Counted from the first letter of the stretch, positions 1-12,359 are shown. The stretch is DNA of 64,000 nucleotides from Coriaria nepalensis (GCA_027186245.1 CP114491.1:9359501-9423500), one strand, 5' to 3'. Made by a program: numbers and translations. Notes: a model not told the origin generated them from the letters alone.

Positions 1-1108
1 CAGCTTTGCACTATGGGTTGCCTGTTCATGCCGAGGCAATTATGGAAGGATTAAATGCCAATGTTTACGTGGGTAGTCCTTTGGTGAATATGTATGCTAA
101 ATGCGAGATAATGGATGCCGCTAAAGAAGTACTTTAGATGAGAGAAGTATTGTCTTGTGGAATGCAATGCTTGGAGGTTATGCACAAAATGGTCATGCTC
201 GGAAAGTTCTTCTCAGATAGGAAAGAATCCGGTCCTAAACCCGATGAATTTACTTACACTATTATTTTGAGTGCTTGTGGATGCTTGGAATATTCAGAAA
301 TGGGTCGTCAATTGCACGTTGCCATTGTTAAGAACAAATTTGCTTCGAAATTTATTTGCTGGTAATGCATTGGTAGATATGTACTCTAAATCTAGGGATA
401 TGAAAGGGGCAAGAAAACAGTTTGAACTCGTTAGAAACCGTGATAATGTATCGTTGAATGCAATAATTGTGGGGTATGTGCAAGAAGAGGGCGAAGACCA
501 AGCTTTTTCAATGTTCCGAAGAATGAATATGGATGGGATTTTTCTTGATGAGGTGACTTTAGCCAGTATTGTGAGTGCTTGTGCAAATATTCGGGCCCTA
601 GAGCTAGGACAACAGTTTGAACTCAATGATAGTTGGGATTGCCAAAAATGGGTATGCAGAAAATGCGCTGAAAATCTTCGAGGAGATGAAAACAAATGTA
701 AAACCTGATGAGGTCACTTTTCTAGGCGTTCTTACAGCTTGTAGTCCCGCCGGGAAAGTGTCTGAAGGGTGTAAAACATTTAAGATTATGGTTGGTCATT
801 ATGGGATTAGGCCACGGCTAGATCATCATGCTTGCATGGTTGATTTACTCAGGCGATGGGGATTTCTTGAAGAAGCAGAGGAGTTTATAGGACTTGATTT
901 TGAGTCGAGTGCTATGATTTGGTCGACTTTACATGGTGCTTGGGGTCGAAAGGCAGCTGAGAAGTTGATTGAGTTGAATCCAGAAAACTCTTCACCTTAT
1001 GCGTTACTCTCTAGTATATATGCTGAATCTGGAAACTGGAAGGGGGGCGGTTTTTTAAGAATGAAAGAAAGAGGAGTCAAAAAACATCCCGTATGCAGCT
1101 GGATGTAG
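1..1108 (+). pseudogene. PPR pseudogene, E-class, At3g09040-like; 5' part outside window
   Basis: Remnant of a PLS/E-class pentatricopeptide repeat protein, a family that binds organellar RNA. Three reading frames carry consecutive PPR motifs. Examples are LVNMYAKC near 85-110, NALVDMYSKS at about 365-390, NAIIVGYVQEE at about 457-490, and FLGVLTACSPAGKVSEG with HHACMVDLL at about 720-850, ending in the E-motif stretch KKHPVCSWM at about 1078-1106. Frame changes occur near 130-200 and 300-365. Near 605-620, ALELGQQ runs directly into NSMIVGIAKNGYAENALKIFEEM, and in At3g09040-type proteins several hundred residues separate these motifs, so a large internal deletion is inferred. A stop follows CSWM at 1106-1108 where family members normally continue. 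The order of motifs resembles At3g09040, recalled from memory. It is not functional as it stands; the family call is secure, the exact orthologue less so. Confidence 0.85.
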
Positions 1109-1699
1109 TGAAGTTAAAGTAACAATTTCATTGATAGTTATGACATGGAGAAGATTCTTACTAGTCTTGTGCTGAATAAGTTCCCAGTTTTGAGACAGGT
1201 ACGAGAATATGTACGCCTTTGCTCAATTTTTGACCTATACAGGTACTTTTCAGTATGCATTGCTCCACTTCAGGAACTGGAAATATTAAATGCAAAAAAA
1301 ACAGCTTGAGCTCTTTACCTATCAGAAAGAGTAATGCCATTACAACGTCAAATCTGAAGATAATGAAGAAAAACAACTTGAGATTCTGTAAAGGCTTGAA
1401 AGCATACAAAACCCCAATCTAGATATTACAGTTACCGTCAGATGAAGAAAAAAGGGCCGAGGGGAACGTAGTAGTCAGAAAGTAGTAATTCTATTGCGCA
1501 CCTAATCAGAAATCACACACCACCCCCTTGCTAGCTCGCTGTACAGAAGGATGCAACTACTACAGTAGGTACCAGCCTGTATTGACAAATCACAAAGGTA
1601 TAACTTCAAGGAAGAAACAGTACATCACATCATTCAATATCTTACCGGCTGCATAATCTCGAGCAAGAAAAACTTGTTGCTATACACAAAGATTACTGT
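1109..1699. other. Spacer and 3' flank of the TDBD gene
   Basis: No intact gene is seen. The first 100 bases look like further decayed PPR E-domain sequence, partly readable in a shifted frame. The rest is probably 3' UTR and terminator of the minus-strand TDBD gene. Confidence 0.5.
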
Positions 1700-4298
1700 T
1701 TAGAGGTTCAATTCTTCCTTTCCATAAATACGCTGAAGCTCTCGAGTAGCTGCTTGAAATGATTCTGAAAAAAGACATCACGGAGAATAATAAATAAAAA
1801 GATAACAGGAGAATAAGAACCAAAAAAGGACCTCGGACAAAATGGTGACTAGAGGGCAACTAAAATTCAAATTTGGAACTCAGAATTCAGTTTGTCTTGA
1901 GTCGACGAAGTGCAAAATCGAAGTTACCTCAAAATCCACAACTACTATTAAATACTCAAGAGACTTGGATTCGCTGAAACTACAGTTTCAAATGCTCAGC
2001 CAAATGCATGTTTAATGACCATTAACACCCCGAACCTGTAAAAAGAAAGGTGGTCGGAGAGGTGTATATATCTCACTTGATGACAATTACCTTTCCAGCT
2101 GCGAAAGGCTTTCTGATTGATGGGTGCACCAGACACAGTCTGGATTGTGTCAAACAATAAGCTTTCATGAGTGCTCCTTAATTCTTGCACTATCTGGTAT
2201 ATAGTTTTTCCGTTCTCAAAGTATATATGATTGTTCGGATGTTTTGTTTTGCACCCGGCATGTCTTTCAAATTCATAAGCATTAAGCACCTAAAACAATA
2301 TATCACACATTAGCCAATCTCGATACCCTTTATGGGACAGAAACACCACAACTCCCCAGTTACCTTAGCATAATTACAAGATTGACACCCGCAAAGATAA
2401 CCTGAACCTTTAATAATCCCTCTAAACTCCTAGCAAATACAGGAATATATATACAAGTCATTAAACAGCAATCCCAAATCAAAGAAATGAAATTACAAAA
2501 AGAGGGATTTGAATCTACCTCTCGTGCCAAGGAAACATACTTAACAGGGACCCCATCAAGCATACCAGTAGATATCAAACTTCTGACATTTGACGGGAAG
2601 CTATTTGGGGCTTCTTTCCTCGTAGATTTATTCTCTGATTTTCCCTTTGATATACTTACAGGTTTTGATTTAGCTACCCGACTACTATTTATAGTTGCAT
2701 TAGCATCCGAGATTTTCTCACAAGCTGTTTCTGATGCTTGAAATGTAGATTGATTGTAAAACACATCATAGCTTCCTAGAGGCTTTCCCACTGGAATAAT
2801 TTCTTGTTCTTCAGGAAATCCACCAAAAGAAACTACAGTTGCATCTCCTTTACTATAGGAATCGCCAATTGATATGGAAATATCATCACCCTTCAAGCAG
2901 TTGGGATCAAGTGACCTCATATGTGCACCACCTCTGTTGTAAGTATGACCCATTAGTTTAACACTGTAATCTCCTCTATAATAGACTTGCTCTAGTGGTG
3001 CATAGCCCGTTTCCACTTCTCTATTATAAGCTTGTTCTCTGGACATGTTATGTTTTTCATCTGTATCAGAACTATGTTGCTCCTTAGGAGGGTGGTGAAG
3101 AATCTGCCCAACTTTCTCTTTTCTAATTCCACCATTGTTGGGAAACAGTTCAGTATTTTCCATAGCATGAGCAATAGACAAACCAACAGATGCATCATCT
3201 CTAAATTGATCATCAAAACTCAGCCTTCTAAGATTGAAATTATCCTTTCCAATAGGCCTTCCCATTTCAGGTCCATATAATCGGTCGATAAATTGGTTTG
3301 GGGCTTGAAAATTGGATGTATTTTCCCAAGTAGGAATATCTGGATTTGATGGTTCAGAATTTTTTTTTCCATCTGGACCCTCTACTGCTTGCTTCTTGTT
3401 GGGAAAAAAATCTGATTCAGAAGGATCTAAAAACCATGCATTTGACCGCTTTGACTCTATTCTTGAAGGGTTATCGAAATATGTATTTGGATCAGAGATA
3501 TGGCCTGCTCCCTTTGCCATCCAATATCCCTTGTTCTGGAAAGAAAGACCATTGTATACAGTAAGTCAGAGGTCGATTAATGTATTTGTACACTATCACA
3601 AAAAAACACTTTTAAAGTGACAACAAAATATTATAAAATGCAGGAATTCAAATGAATTCTACCGCTTAGAATCGCACTAACAAAACTCTTCAACATAGTC
3701 ACAGGAAAACAGAAAATCTTTTTTATAACAGTTACATAAAATCCTACAAGGTAGAAGTAATGAGGGCCAATGGGCCAGTATTTTAATATAAACATGAGAC
3801 TGCAACTTGAAATGGTTTATATTTCTGATTATGGAGTTTTCGAAATAGACCATCCAAAATTCAAAAAAGAAAATTCATTTGGCAATAACACTTCTAATGC
3901 ATAAACACATTAGGGATAAAAACTAAAAATTTTAAGTTTATACCAATGAGAATGACAGATCCAACAACGAGAATACTAAAAGATGTCAGCTAATGTTTTA
4001 AATCTTCAAAGAAGAATCTTATGCATGCTATTGCACCACTCTTCACAATCTCTTATGTTGTGTCTGAACAGATTACGAATGCAAAGCTGGCTAAAATTCA
4101 ATTTTATTAAGAGAGAGCATTATTCACCTTTTTCAAGCTCAATCACGCCAAAAAAAATTAAAAAAAAAACTTTTCAAAAAACAAAATTTGAAAAACTGAC
4201 AGGCTCTCCTAGCAAACCAAACCCTCACTTGAAACTGAAAAGATAATTTCGAAAAGATTTCTACCTTTCTAGAGTAGAAAGATCAAGAATCATACCAT
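1700..4298 (-). CDS. Tify-domain-binding-domain (TDBD) protein, At5g59830/At5g13660-like
   Basis: Plant protein of unknown biochemical role with a C-terminal TDBD module (PF16135), known from NINJA-like and PHD proteins; a nuclear regulatory role is inferred only. Exons on the minus strand: 3535-2519, 2429-2364, 2289-2091 and 1764-1700, all with GT-AG borders and matching phases. The N-terminal two thirds are disordered and Ser/Asn-rich, with repeated SIGDSYSKGDATVVSFGGF-like text. The C terminus reads GIIKGSGYLCGCQSCNYAK, then the V-LNAYEFERHAGCKTKHP stretch, then a last exon ending YGKEELNL. Starting at the ATG at 3520 the protein has 443 residues. The second exon opens upstream of that ATG with in-frame NKGYW, conserved in relatives. 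A better start may be the ATG at 4298-4296, which ends a leader exon exactly at a GT donor and adds six residues. The start is therefore uncertain; the domain call is strong. Confidence 0.83.
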
Positions 4299-4309
4299 TT
4301 CGAAGGTGA

Positions 4310-6138
4310 CCCTGAGATATGATCTGGCGTAGCGTATTAGCTACTCGAAAAGTGATGGATTCCCCACCGGCGAGAAACCACTGAAACGGAAATCACCGAC
4401 GACGACGATGGGTAGTTGAGGAACAGCTTAGAGAGGGATTTATGAGAAGTACCCAATCTTTCCCCAGAATGAAAAAAGAATTAAAAAAAAAAAAAATATA
4501 TATATATATATATATATTAAACTAGGTTTCGATTGCGAGATTACGGTGTAATTTTTGCTCGCTATAATTTTATATAATTTACGTCAAACAAGATGTTAGT
4601 TAGTTAATTTTACGATTGTAAAATTTAATCTATAAAAAAAATGAATCGTACGGTTATTATGATCCATTTAAAATATAAGCTAAATTAAATGATTTCTCTA
4701 TTATTTTTATTATTTTTATTATTTTTATTATTTTTATTTTTCTCTAGTGACTCCATTTTTTATGAAAAAAATCTATTGAAATTTTCGTGTAATTATTCAA
4801 ATCAAATTAATTTTTTATGAAAACTTATTCTATTTAAATATTTTACGAATAAATTAAATTATTTTAATCGATTTTTTATTTTAAAAAAATAAAAATATTT
4901 CGATTTAAAAAAAAATAGAAATAATAATATATTAATTATGAAATAAAAAAAAATATAATTATATAAATTAAAAAATCTCTTTTAAATTATATATGAATTA
5001 AAGAAATTATAAATAGATTACACATAAATAAATTTATATAAATTAAATTATATATGTATTTAAAACTGAATTTACCCTAAAATATAGTAGTATCAATAAA
5101 TTAAAATATGTTAGATAATTTATAAACATAAGATTATATATATTTTTCCTAATATATTAAGATAATAACCTGACATATGTACGTGTCATAATTGTATTGT
5201 TAAAATTTGCTTTGAATTTATTTTGGATTCTACACGTACTTTTACGTGAACCGATTATGTCTATTATCATATGAATTAATTTTTTATAAATAAGTTATAT
5301 ATATATATATATATATATAAAAGTTAGAAACATATTGATATATCCATTTTATGTTAAAACAAATAGAATCACACTAACCAAATATAGAATGACATATTTT
5401 TATATACATATACATATATAATATTTTATATATTTAAAATTATATAAATTTTAAAAAATTATATAAATTTTAAAAAATTATATAAATTTTAAAAAATTAT
5501 ATAGATCTCCTCCGTCCCAACTTCTTCGACTACAGCAGCTGGAATCGTGCGCTTCATCATCTCATGCACATGCACATCATCAAATCGCTTCTCACAAGGC
5601 TCAAAAGGATCAAAGGTATATTCTAGCAATTTCTTAATCCATCGACCTAAAAATCAAGGAAAAAAAAAATACTAATAATAATAATAAACAAATAAGAAAA
5701 GAGAAAACGCACGTAATCAATTATAATATATACTTAAAATATATATAAATAATATATATAAATAAATAAAAAACCTTTAAAATCATTACATAATTCCACA
5801 AATAAATTTTTGAATAAACCGTACGTGAATTTGAGCCTTAGGTTGCATCCAATCAATCATATATGATGTCTCGATTAGTTGATATGATCAATTATAAAGA
5901 GATAAAAGCCTAAAATTTCAAATTTAACCCATGGTTTATCCAAGAATTCTATTATATTTACTCGATGAACTGGACCTTAATCGTAGTTAATTTGTTACAA
6001 AAAGTTGTAGGCATCAGTCCCGTCACGTATCTGAGAAGTTGTAACTACAAATTGAATCAAAAGAATCAGATTACTAAACTCCCTACTACAAACTAGAAAA
6101 GAAGAGAAGAAGAAAAAAAAAGGATAAGCACAAGTTAA
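4310..6138. other. AT-rich spacer between TDBD and ZAT12-like genes
   Basis: About 1.8 kb, extremely AT-rich from 4480 to 5500 and again from 5640 to 5780. It holds a TA microsatellite near 4497-4520, a (TTATTTTTA)n tract near 4700-4740, a second TA run near 5297-5320, and the 19-bp tandem repeat listed separately. No coding sequence is recognisable. The left end, 4310-4450, is probably the promoter and leader of the minus-strand TDBD gene. Confidence 0.6.
5441..5503. repeat. 19-bp tandem repeat, just over three copies
   Basis: The unit TATATAAATTTTAAAAAAT is repeated head to tail without visible mismatch. It is embedded in AT-rich spacer. Confidence 0.85.
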
Positions 6139-6708
6139 CTACAGAAACAAACGCAACTTCAATTCATTATCCATGTCAGGCGTCAAGCTCAGATCGACTC
6201 CAAAAATCCTCGTACTTCTACCACTCGACATCTTCATAATCGGAAGACTCTTCACCGGTACCGGAGATACCAATGACTGCTGCTCTTGCCCTTGATTCAT
6301 ATAACGACTATCAACCGAATCTCTATGTCTCCTCATATGCCCACCTAGTGCTTGCCCTATTGCAAACTCAGCCCCACAAATAGAGCACTCATGTCTCTTA
6401 TTTTTATTAGTAGACTTCTTATCCTCATGTAATTGGGTGTTAAAATCTAGCTCTCCACCAGCACGGTCTATTAACCTCGGCTTGTTATGGCTCGCTCTGT
6501 GGCCTCCTAACGCTTGAAACGATGAGAATTCCCGGTTACATGTCTTGCACCGAAACGCCCTCGAACTGGTGGGACCGATCGTGGGACGGGTAATTTTGGC
6601 CGGCTTGTTGGATATTTTCACAACTTGAGATAGTATTGACATTAAGCGATGAGCCGATTCGAACTCACCGTCTTCTACCTCTCCCTTGATGGCTCTTTTC
6701 ATCGTCAT
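6139..6708 (-). CDS. ZAT12: C2H2 zinc-finger repressor, ZAT12-like
   Basis: Intronless 189-residue C1-2i type zinc-finger transcription factor, a group linked to abiotic and oxidative stress responses. Finger 1 lies at residues 52-74 (C54, C57, H70, H74) and finger 2 at 106-128 (C108, C111, H124, H128). Both carry the plant-specific QALGGH helix motif. An EAR-type repression motif, DLSLTP, lies at 172-177, and a second Leu-rich tail, LKLRLFL, closes the protein. I chose the ATG at 6708 (MTMKRAIKG); the open frame extends 10 codons upstream, but only from a TTG. It is longer than Arabidopsis ZAT12 (about 162 residues), and by sequence alone it could also be called ZAT11-like. The position beside the At5g59830-type gene supports ZAT12. 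A weak TATA-like sequence lies about 100 bases upstream near 6808-6816. Confidence 0.9.
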   Translation of the reverse strand: MTMKRAIKGEVEDGEFESAHRLMSILSQVVKISNKPAKITRPTIGPTSSRAFRCKTCNREFSSFQALGGHRASHNKPRLIDRAGGELDFNTQLHEDKKSTNKNKRHECSICGAEFAIGQALGGHMRRHRDSVDSRYMNQGQEQQSLVSPVPVKSLPIMKMSSGRSTRIFGVDLSLTPDMDNELKLRLFL

Positions 6709-6844
6709 GGGTCGTAAAAAGAAAAAGAAAAAGAACAAGTTTTGATCTTACTTGAGAGAAAGAGAGTTCAAAGAATTTGTTTGTGGTTTTGTGGCAGATG
6801 GGGGGGTACATATAAAGGTTTTTGAAGGGTAAAAAAAACCAAAA

Positions 6845-6868
6845 GAGTCGGAGTCGGAGTCGGAGTCG
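6845..6868. repeat. (GAGTCG)4 hexanucleotide repeat upstream of the ZAT12-like gene
   Basis: Four tandem copies of a GC-balanced hexamer lie about 140 bases upstream of the ZAT12-like ATG, just beyond its TATA-like sequence. This stands out in an AT-rich region. Confidence 0.85.
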
Positions 6869-6869
6869 A

Positions 6870-9800
6870 TTAAGGAGACTGGTGAAATGACGGATTTGAC
6901 CTTTTAAACTTGGATAGTTGAATATGGAAATTGGAAAGGAGAGTGAATAAGGAAAGAGGAACTAGGATTAGCGCCGCCTTTTGTTGGCCGCGTTTGTGTC
7001 AGCGCGTAGCGGTGTAGGCACGTACTTGGAAAGAAGGTAAAGCGGTCGGTGTAAGGCAAACTAAGTGAAGGTTTATTTGGCCAAGGAAAAAAAAAAAAAA
7101 AAACCCTAAGAGAAGGTCTTGTGAGACTTTATTGACGTTTCTAGATTGATTGCACTTCGCAGCAGCCTAGCTCAACGTGCACACAAAGGCGCGTGTATTG
7201 CCATTTGCCAACACATCATAAAAATGTATTTTAAATTTTTGCAAACAACAAAAACAGTTCTGAGAGAATGGCCAATCTGTCTGGCATTGATTTAATGTGA
7301 AAAGGAAACAAAAAAAATGTATTTTGTTTTGAAGTTAAAACATGTTTAAAAATCAAAATGTAAAACTAAACTTAGAGTCATTTTCTTCATTTGAAATAAT
7401 ATTATTTTACCTTTTTCTCCGCTGCAAAATCGGTTCTACACAAAGGTGAACCAAATGGGTTTTTGTTCCTATAAAACTGTCAAGCATAGACTTATGCATG
7501 AAATCTAGTGATAACATAAGAAAGTGTAAGGGGATTTGATTCGCTTCTAATTTGAGGATATCAACTTAATATTAATTGATTATAAAAGATGATTATATTG
7601 ATGTTTTACTTAAAAAGAGTTGTAAGAATGGAAATTGTGCATCTATAAATCACAACCGAGCTTTATGCCCGGAGTTAACTATACAAAGAGCCAAATAAAT
7701 AAATAAATATGTATATATATTATAAATTCAATAAATCTCTATTTAATAAATTTATTTTTTTAATTTAATATTTTTTCTAATTAATTATTAATTTTTAAAT
7801 TAAATCTAAATCACAAATATTTATATATTCAAATCATATCTAAACACTATATTTAAATTTATAAAAATAATATCTTTAAATATTTGATAGAGATATTTGA
7901 TATTTAATACCAATTAATTATATATAAATAAAATTTTAATAAATTAATATTTTTATTTAAATAATATTTTAATCGATACCAACTTATATAATATATTTAA
8001 TTTATAATTTATTAAATTTATAAAATAATAATATTTTATAAAAAAAACTTATATATATATATATAAATAATAAAAAAAGTAATAATTTCTTAATATATGA
8101 AAAATTTATCTATTTAGATAATTAAATAATTTATTTAAATTTGAGATTTATATTATTATAATTAAAATATAATTACTTTTTCTTTCGATATTTAATTAAC
8201 TTCTACATGAATTAAATAAATAAAAAATAATCTTAATTTTTAAAATTAATTTAATAATTTTTTTAAATATTCAAAATTATTAATTCATAGAAATTTTATT
8301 ATACATTATAGAAAAATAATTTCAAATCGATTTCAATTAAATTTAACCCACAATTCTTAAAATGAACTAGATCTGTCCCAAGATTTTTTCAACATCGAAC
8401 CTTCCCTAGTAATGTCGTTCAAAGGCGCGTGAGGAGAATAATGGTTTTTTTTTTCCTTATTATATGAAAGCGAGCAAGAAATCTAAGTGGACAAACGTGC
8501 CTCACAAGAAACTCGGACGTCGTTTTTTCCTTTGACTAGTTAAGATTTGACCAACCGCGGTTTCCGCTCTATCCTTTCACACTCCAAACTATCTCAACAG
8601 TTATCATCACGAGTTGTACTTTTCGATGCCCTCGTGTTGTTCTACTTGTTGTGACCGGATTATGGTAACTAGATAACTATTGTGAAGTGTTTACACATGA
8701 TGATGATGACTATAACTTTCCTACTGACTCATTAGAAGAGAAGAATCTTAATCTAGAATCTTCTAGGGTGATAAGAATTTAGGTCATACACGTATGTTTA
8801 TTAGTAGAATCTTCCCTAGTATGACTACGTTAATGGTGAATCAAATATCTATATAGAATATACGAGATTCGTTACCCTTCAATTACTCATTAATTGTTTT
8901 TTATATGAATTTATTTAGTTAATACACTTTTTATTAGCTAAGATTTTCAATTACGAGACGAATAATTATTACAATTTAGACGTTATTATCATTTGATTCC
9001 AGTGCGATGTAATACTTGATAGAATTAGTATCGTAAGATAACAAGATGCGACTAAGTAATAGAAAATCAAATACATACACTTACACCTTTATGTGAAATA
9101 TCACGTACACTTATATAGGTGTGAGATCAATGACATAAATCTTTGTGAAACGTAGTTAAAATGGAATACACTTGAAATGAGTTTGGATTCTTTTTACTTT
9201 GGAATGAAAAAGAGTTTCACTAGGAGCGGTAACGGTGTATATAGAGGGAAAAGAACAATCATGAGGTTAAATAATCATCAAGCTAGCTATATGAACCTTC
9301 TGATTTCGAGAGAGAATGCTTCTATAAAAGAAAAAGGAGAAATTATCATATGTGGTTACTCGTATCTTCTTGAATTTTGACCGAAAGTCAATGTTGGGCT
9401 CTTAACGTAAACATACCGAAGCTTTTGGGCCTTATTACTTACGGGTTCGAATGGTAAGACTTGGAGACATGATGATTTACACTTTCATGCATGCATGAGT
9501 GCATCTGGGCCTGGTTCATATTAGGAGGCCAGGTTAAAAGATCAATGGCCACTGTGCTCTAAAACACTTCCTTTCCGTCGTAACATGAAGGTACCCATTG
9601 GGCTTGAAGTTTGGGCCCCTCATAAGTCATAAACAGGAGCTCAAGTGTTGGGGTCCAACTACACACCCATTTTGACTTTCCCAAGTGAGAATGCAATGGT
9701 CTGGAGACAAGGTGAAAGTGAGCAGGAATGTCTAGACTCTTTTAACTATAAAGTATAAATCCACAGAGCATTTGCTACTGCGAAAAGGCCAGCGTTGAAG

Positions 9801-10155
9801 AGGACAAGTCAACACATAGTCCAAACTCCAAAAGACCGAAACCCTTCTTTCCAATAATGCATGCTTCGAAGTCAAAATCCTTTAGTTAATGATAACACTT
9901 TGAAACTGGAGAAGATTACAGCAGAAACCAATACCATATGGACCGACAATCTCCAAAACGCCGTTTGCTAAAAAAACGTGAGGTGCAGTGACTTGCAGTT
10001 CACACACATACACAGACACACACACCGCTTATTCCGTCCTACCTTCTATATCGATATAAATTATAATACAACTTTTTTTTTATTTTATTTTTAAAACATA
10101 TTTTCTCTAAATCAATTGTTGCATTCACCGTGTCTTTTGCTTCCATGTTGAGTAG
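6870..10155. other. 3.3-kb spacer without recognised genes
   Basis: Very AT-rich from 7680 to 8350, with decayed low-complexity sequence. A more balanced stretch, 9380-10020, contains several GGGCC/GGCCC motifs but no protein match that I recognise. The 67-codon frame at 9177-9380 opens at an ATG but shows no familiar motif, and I do not call it. Around 9090-9180 there is weak similarity to the short inverted-repeat element at 22.3 kb. Confidence 0.5.
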
Positions 10156-11947
10156 TTACACTAGTACTACTACTGCATCGAGAGCCATCCTTGCCGTCGG
10201 TGTAACACTAGCTTCTACTTTCTTCGTTGAATTTTGTGACTTTTGCTTTCTAGGTATGCATTTTGCACGCACTCCATCCATCCCTTTTTCTCTCGAATAT
10301 TGCATTTCTAAACCTCTGCCAACCAAAATAGATAAACAGAATGTATTCATTATCCATTCACCAAATCAAGAAACAGCTAATTTGTTTTGTTCCGACCAGT
10401 AGCTTTTACTGTATAAAAGATGGAAAGGCGATTACGAAAAATATGAAAAGGCAAGATAAGCATTAAGATGGATTCCCAGATCATGACACACCGTTCTACA
10501 AAAGATAGAGATGAGAAAGTACTTGCCTATCTGCATTGTAAGAAGAGGACCTCTTTAGATTAGGAGTTTCAGCCTTTTTGGTCTCGATCAAGCTCCCGCT
10601 GAAATACTCTTTTTCTTCCAATCTAACCCCGGGAAAATTAATTTCCGGACAAGCCCCAGTTTCCTTAGAAAATTGATTGCCCGCACCGAGGGGTAGCTTT
10701 GACTTACAGGGCCCAGTTAAGGCTAACTGTTGATCCTTAACTAATGTGGGCTTACAGTCCTTGAACGAGAGTGAGCCGCACGATAGCAGTTGCATAAGAA
10801 CAGATGACGCCTTCATCCTCCCGCTAGGGAAATTCTGGGCCGTTAGATTTGCACACGTGTCTTCGTTGATGTTGCCGTTGGTTAGAATTAGCCGTCCATC
10901 GGCTTTCATCAGCGATTCTAAGGTTTCTGGACTTGAATCCGACGGTGGAGGAGAAATCTCGCCTCTACTCAGCTCAGTGCTTTGAACCTCATTAATTTCT
11001 TCTCGACTTTTCTCTCCCCGCGTTTCCTCCTCCCGCTCTGCATCTCTAACTGCTCGTCTTCTCCTCCGTTTATCGTCCGTCTGAGTCGACGCGTCGGCCG
11101 CGGCGCATTTGCCGGCTGACTCGGAGCTTGACTCCGGAAGCTTGTAGACTTTGTACTCGTGGAGGTCGATCGAACTCCACGACTGATTTCTCCGGCGATT
11201 GACCACCGGGAAATCGGACTCCTCGCCGGATTTCTGAATTTCTGGAGGTCGGTGAGACCTAGAGGAGGACGACGCCGTATCGTTTCTGCTGATCAGAGAC
11301 GGATCGAGAAGCTCCGATCCTTTAAGAACGTACTCTTTGCCATGAGCTGGATATATGAAATCGTTGTCACACAAATCGTTCCAGACAAAGCCGTTCTTGT
11401 AGCTCCTACGACATTGATTGAACACTAAAATCAGGTACAAAAATCGGAGAAAAATGTTAATTAGATCGGATGGTTAGGAGATCGGTGAGTGTGTACCGTT
11501 TAGATGACCACGAGTACAAATCCGCAATGCCTTTGCCTCTGTGAATGTTCAAGCGGTTGATCACGTCTGAACGCGAAGCAGATTGAAAGAGAGAAATTAA
11601 TTTAAGATGACAGAGTAGGAAAATTTTAGTAAGACTCAAGTTTTCCCTCACTTTCTGGGTAGCCAAATACATGAGATGACATTGAGTAATTAAGCAATTT
11701 GGTCAACATTTATCACGAGATTACCTCTGAGATAGAGTCCTTCAGGAGAAGAAAGAGGAACTTCCATGAAATGAGGATGCTCAAGCTGTCCATTCCTGGT
11801 AAGATAGTAAACAACAGGTACTCTCCTGTCGGACTTGAGCTTGGGTTCAATCCAAACTCTATTCCGTTCGGGACTGGTCTCACTGTCTTTCCTCATCTTC
11901 GGATTTTGAAGAAGGTCCATTGATCTTCCTCTGGATGCGACCGCCAT
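10156..11947 (-). CDS. SOK5: SOSEKI (DUF966) polarity protein, SOK5-like
   Basis: SOSEKI proteins polymerise through an N-terminal DIX-like domain and mark corners or edges of plant cells. Four coding exons: 11947-11725, 11566-11497, 11405-10527 and 10315-10156, giving 443 residues with consistent phases. The DIX-like domain spans about residues 30-120. It holds [18 protein letters not shown] in exon 1, [20 protein letters not shown] in exon 2 and [11 protein letters not shown] at the start of exon 3. Later conserved blocks are [10 protein letters not shown] and, in the last exon, RAKCIPRK. The region between them is acidic, basic and Ser-rich, and probably disordered. Intron 3 begins with GC, not GT (AG|GCAAGT at 10528-10521); the joined frame is still perfect across it. 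Neighbours suggest At5g59790/SOK5. The family is certain, the paralogue number likely. Confidence 0.93.
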
Positions 11948-12082
11948 TCTCCACTACTCTGCATCAATAACAACACATACTGGTTAAATATAATTAGAGA
12001 GAAGAAAAGTGTTTGGCCAGAGGGAAACAATTCATCGACGAGGGAAAACTATTTACCGAGGGAAAAGAAGAAAAAAAATGAG

Positions 12083-12084
<2 letters not shown>

Positions 12085-12122
<38 letters not shown>
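12085..12122. repeat. (AG)n microsatellite at the SOSEKI transcription start region
   Basis: About 19 AG units, which read as CT on the coding strand. They lie 20-60 bases downstream of the putative TATA box and 140-175 bases upstream of the ATG, so they are probably transcribed as a pyrimidine-rich leader. Confidence 0.85.
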
Positions 12123-12123
<1 letters not shown>

Positions 12124-12139
12124 GAATGTGACGTTTTGG

Positions 12140-12146
12140 TTTTATA
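12140..12146 (-). promoter_or_regulatory. Putative TATA box of the SOSEKI gene
   Basis: TATAAAA on the minus strand, about 195 bases upstream of the ATG, followed downstream by the CT-rich leader. Spacing fits a start site within or near the (AG)n tract. Confidence 0.55.
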
Positions 12147-12281
12147 GAGGAGGGGGGGCGGGGGGGTAATGGAAATTGGGAGGGGAGGGAGAAATTTAAG
12201 GGAAGAGAATTTAAAAAATGGATGATGCGGCAGACAACAACTACACAACAAAAGAGGATTTTGATTTTGATTATTATTTTG

Positions 12282-12354
<73 letters not shown>
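12282..12354. repeat. (ATT)n microsatellite, about 24 units
   Basis: Near-perfect trinucleotide run about 140 bases upstream of the SOSEKI TATA box. It generates spurious poly-Asn and poly-Ile frames. Confidence 0.95.
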
Positions 12355-12355
<1 letters not shown>

Positions 12356-12359
12356 GAAA

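Noticed and set aside
9177..9380. 67-codon plus-strand frame
   Set aside because: No recognisable motif, signal peptide or promoter; expected by chance in this sequence.
9440..9470. tRNA-like GGGTTCGAA word near 9441
   Set aside because: No acceptor stem, D-arm or anticodon arm could be drawn around it. No convincing tRNA was found elsewhere in the window either.
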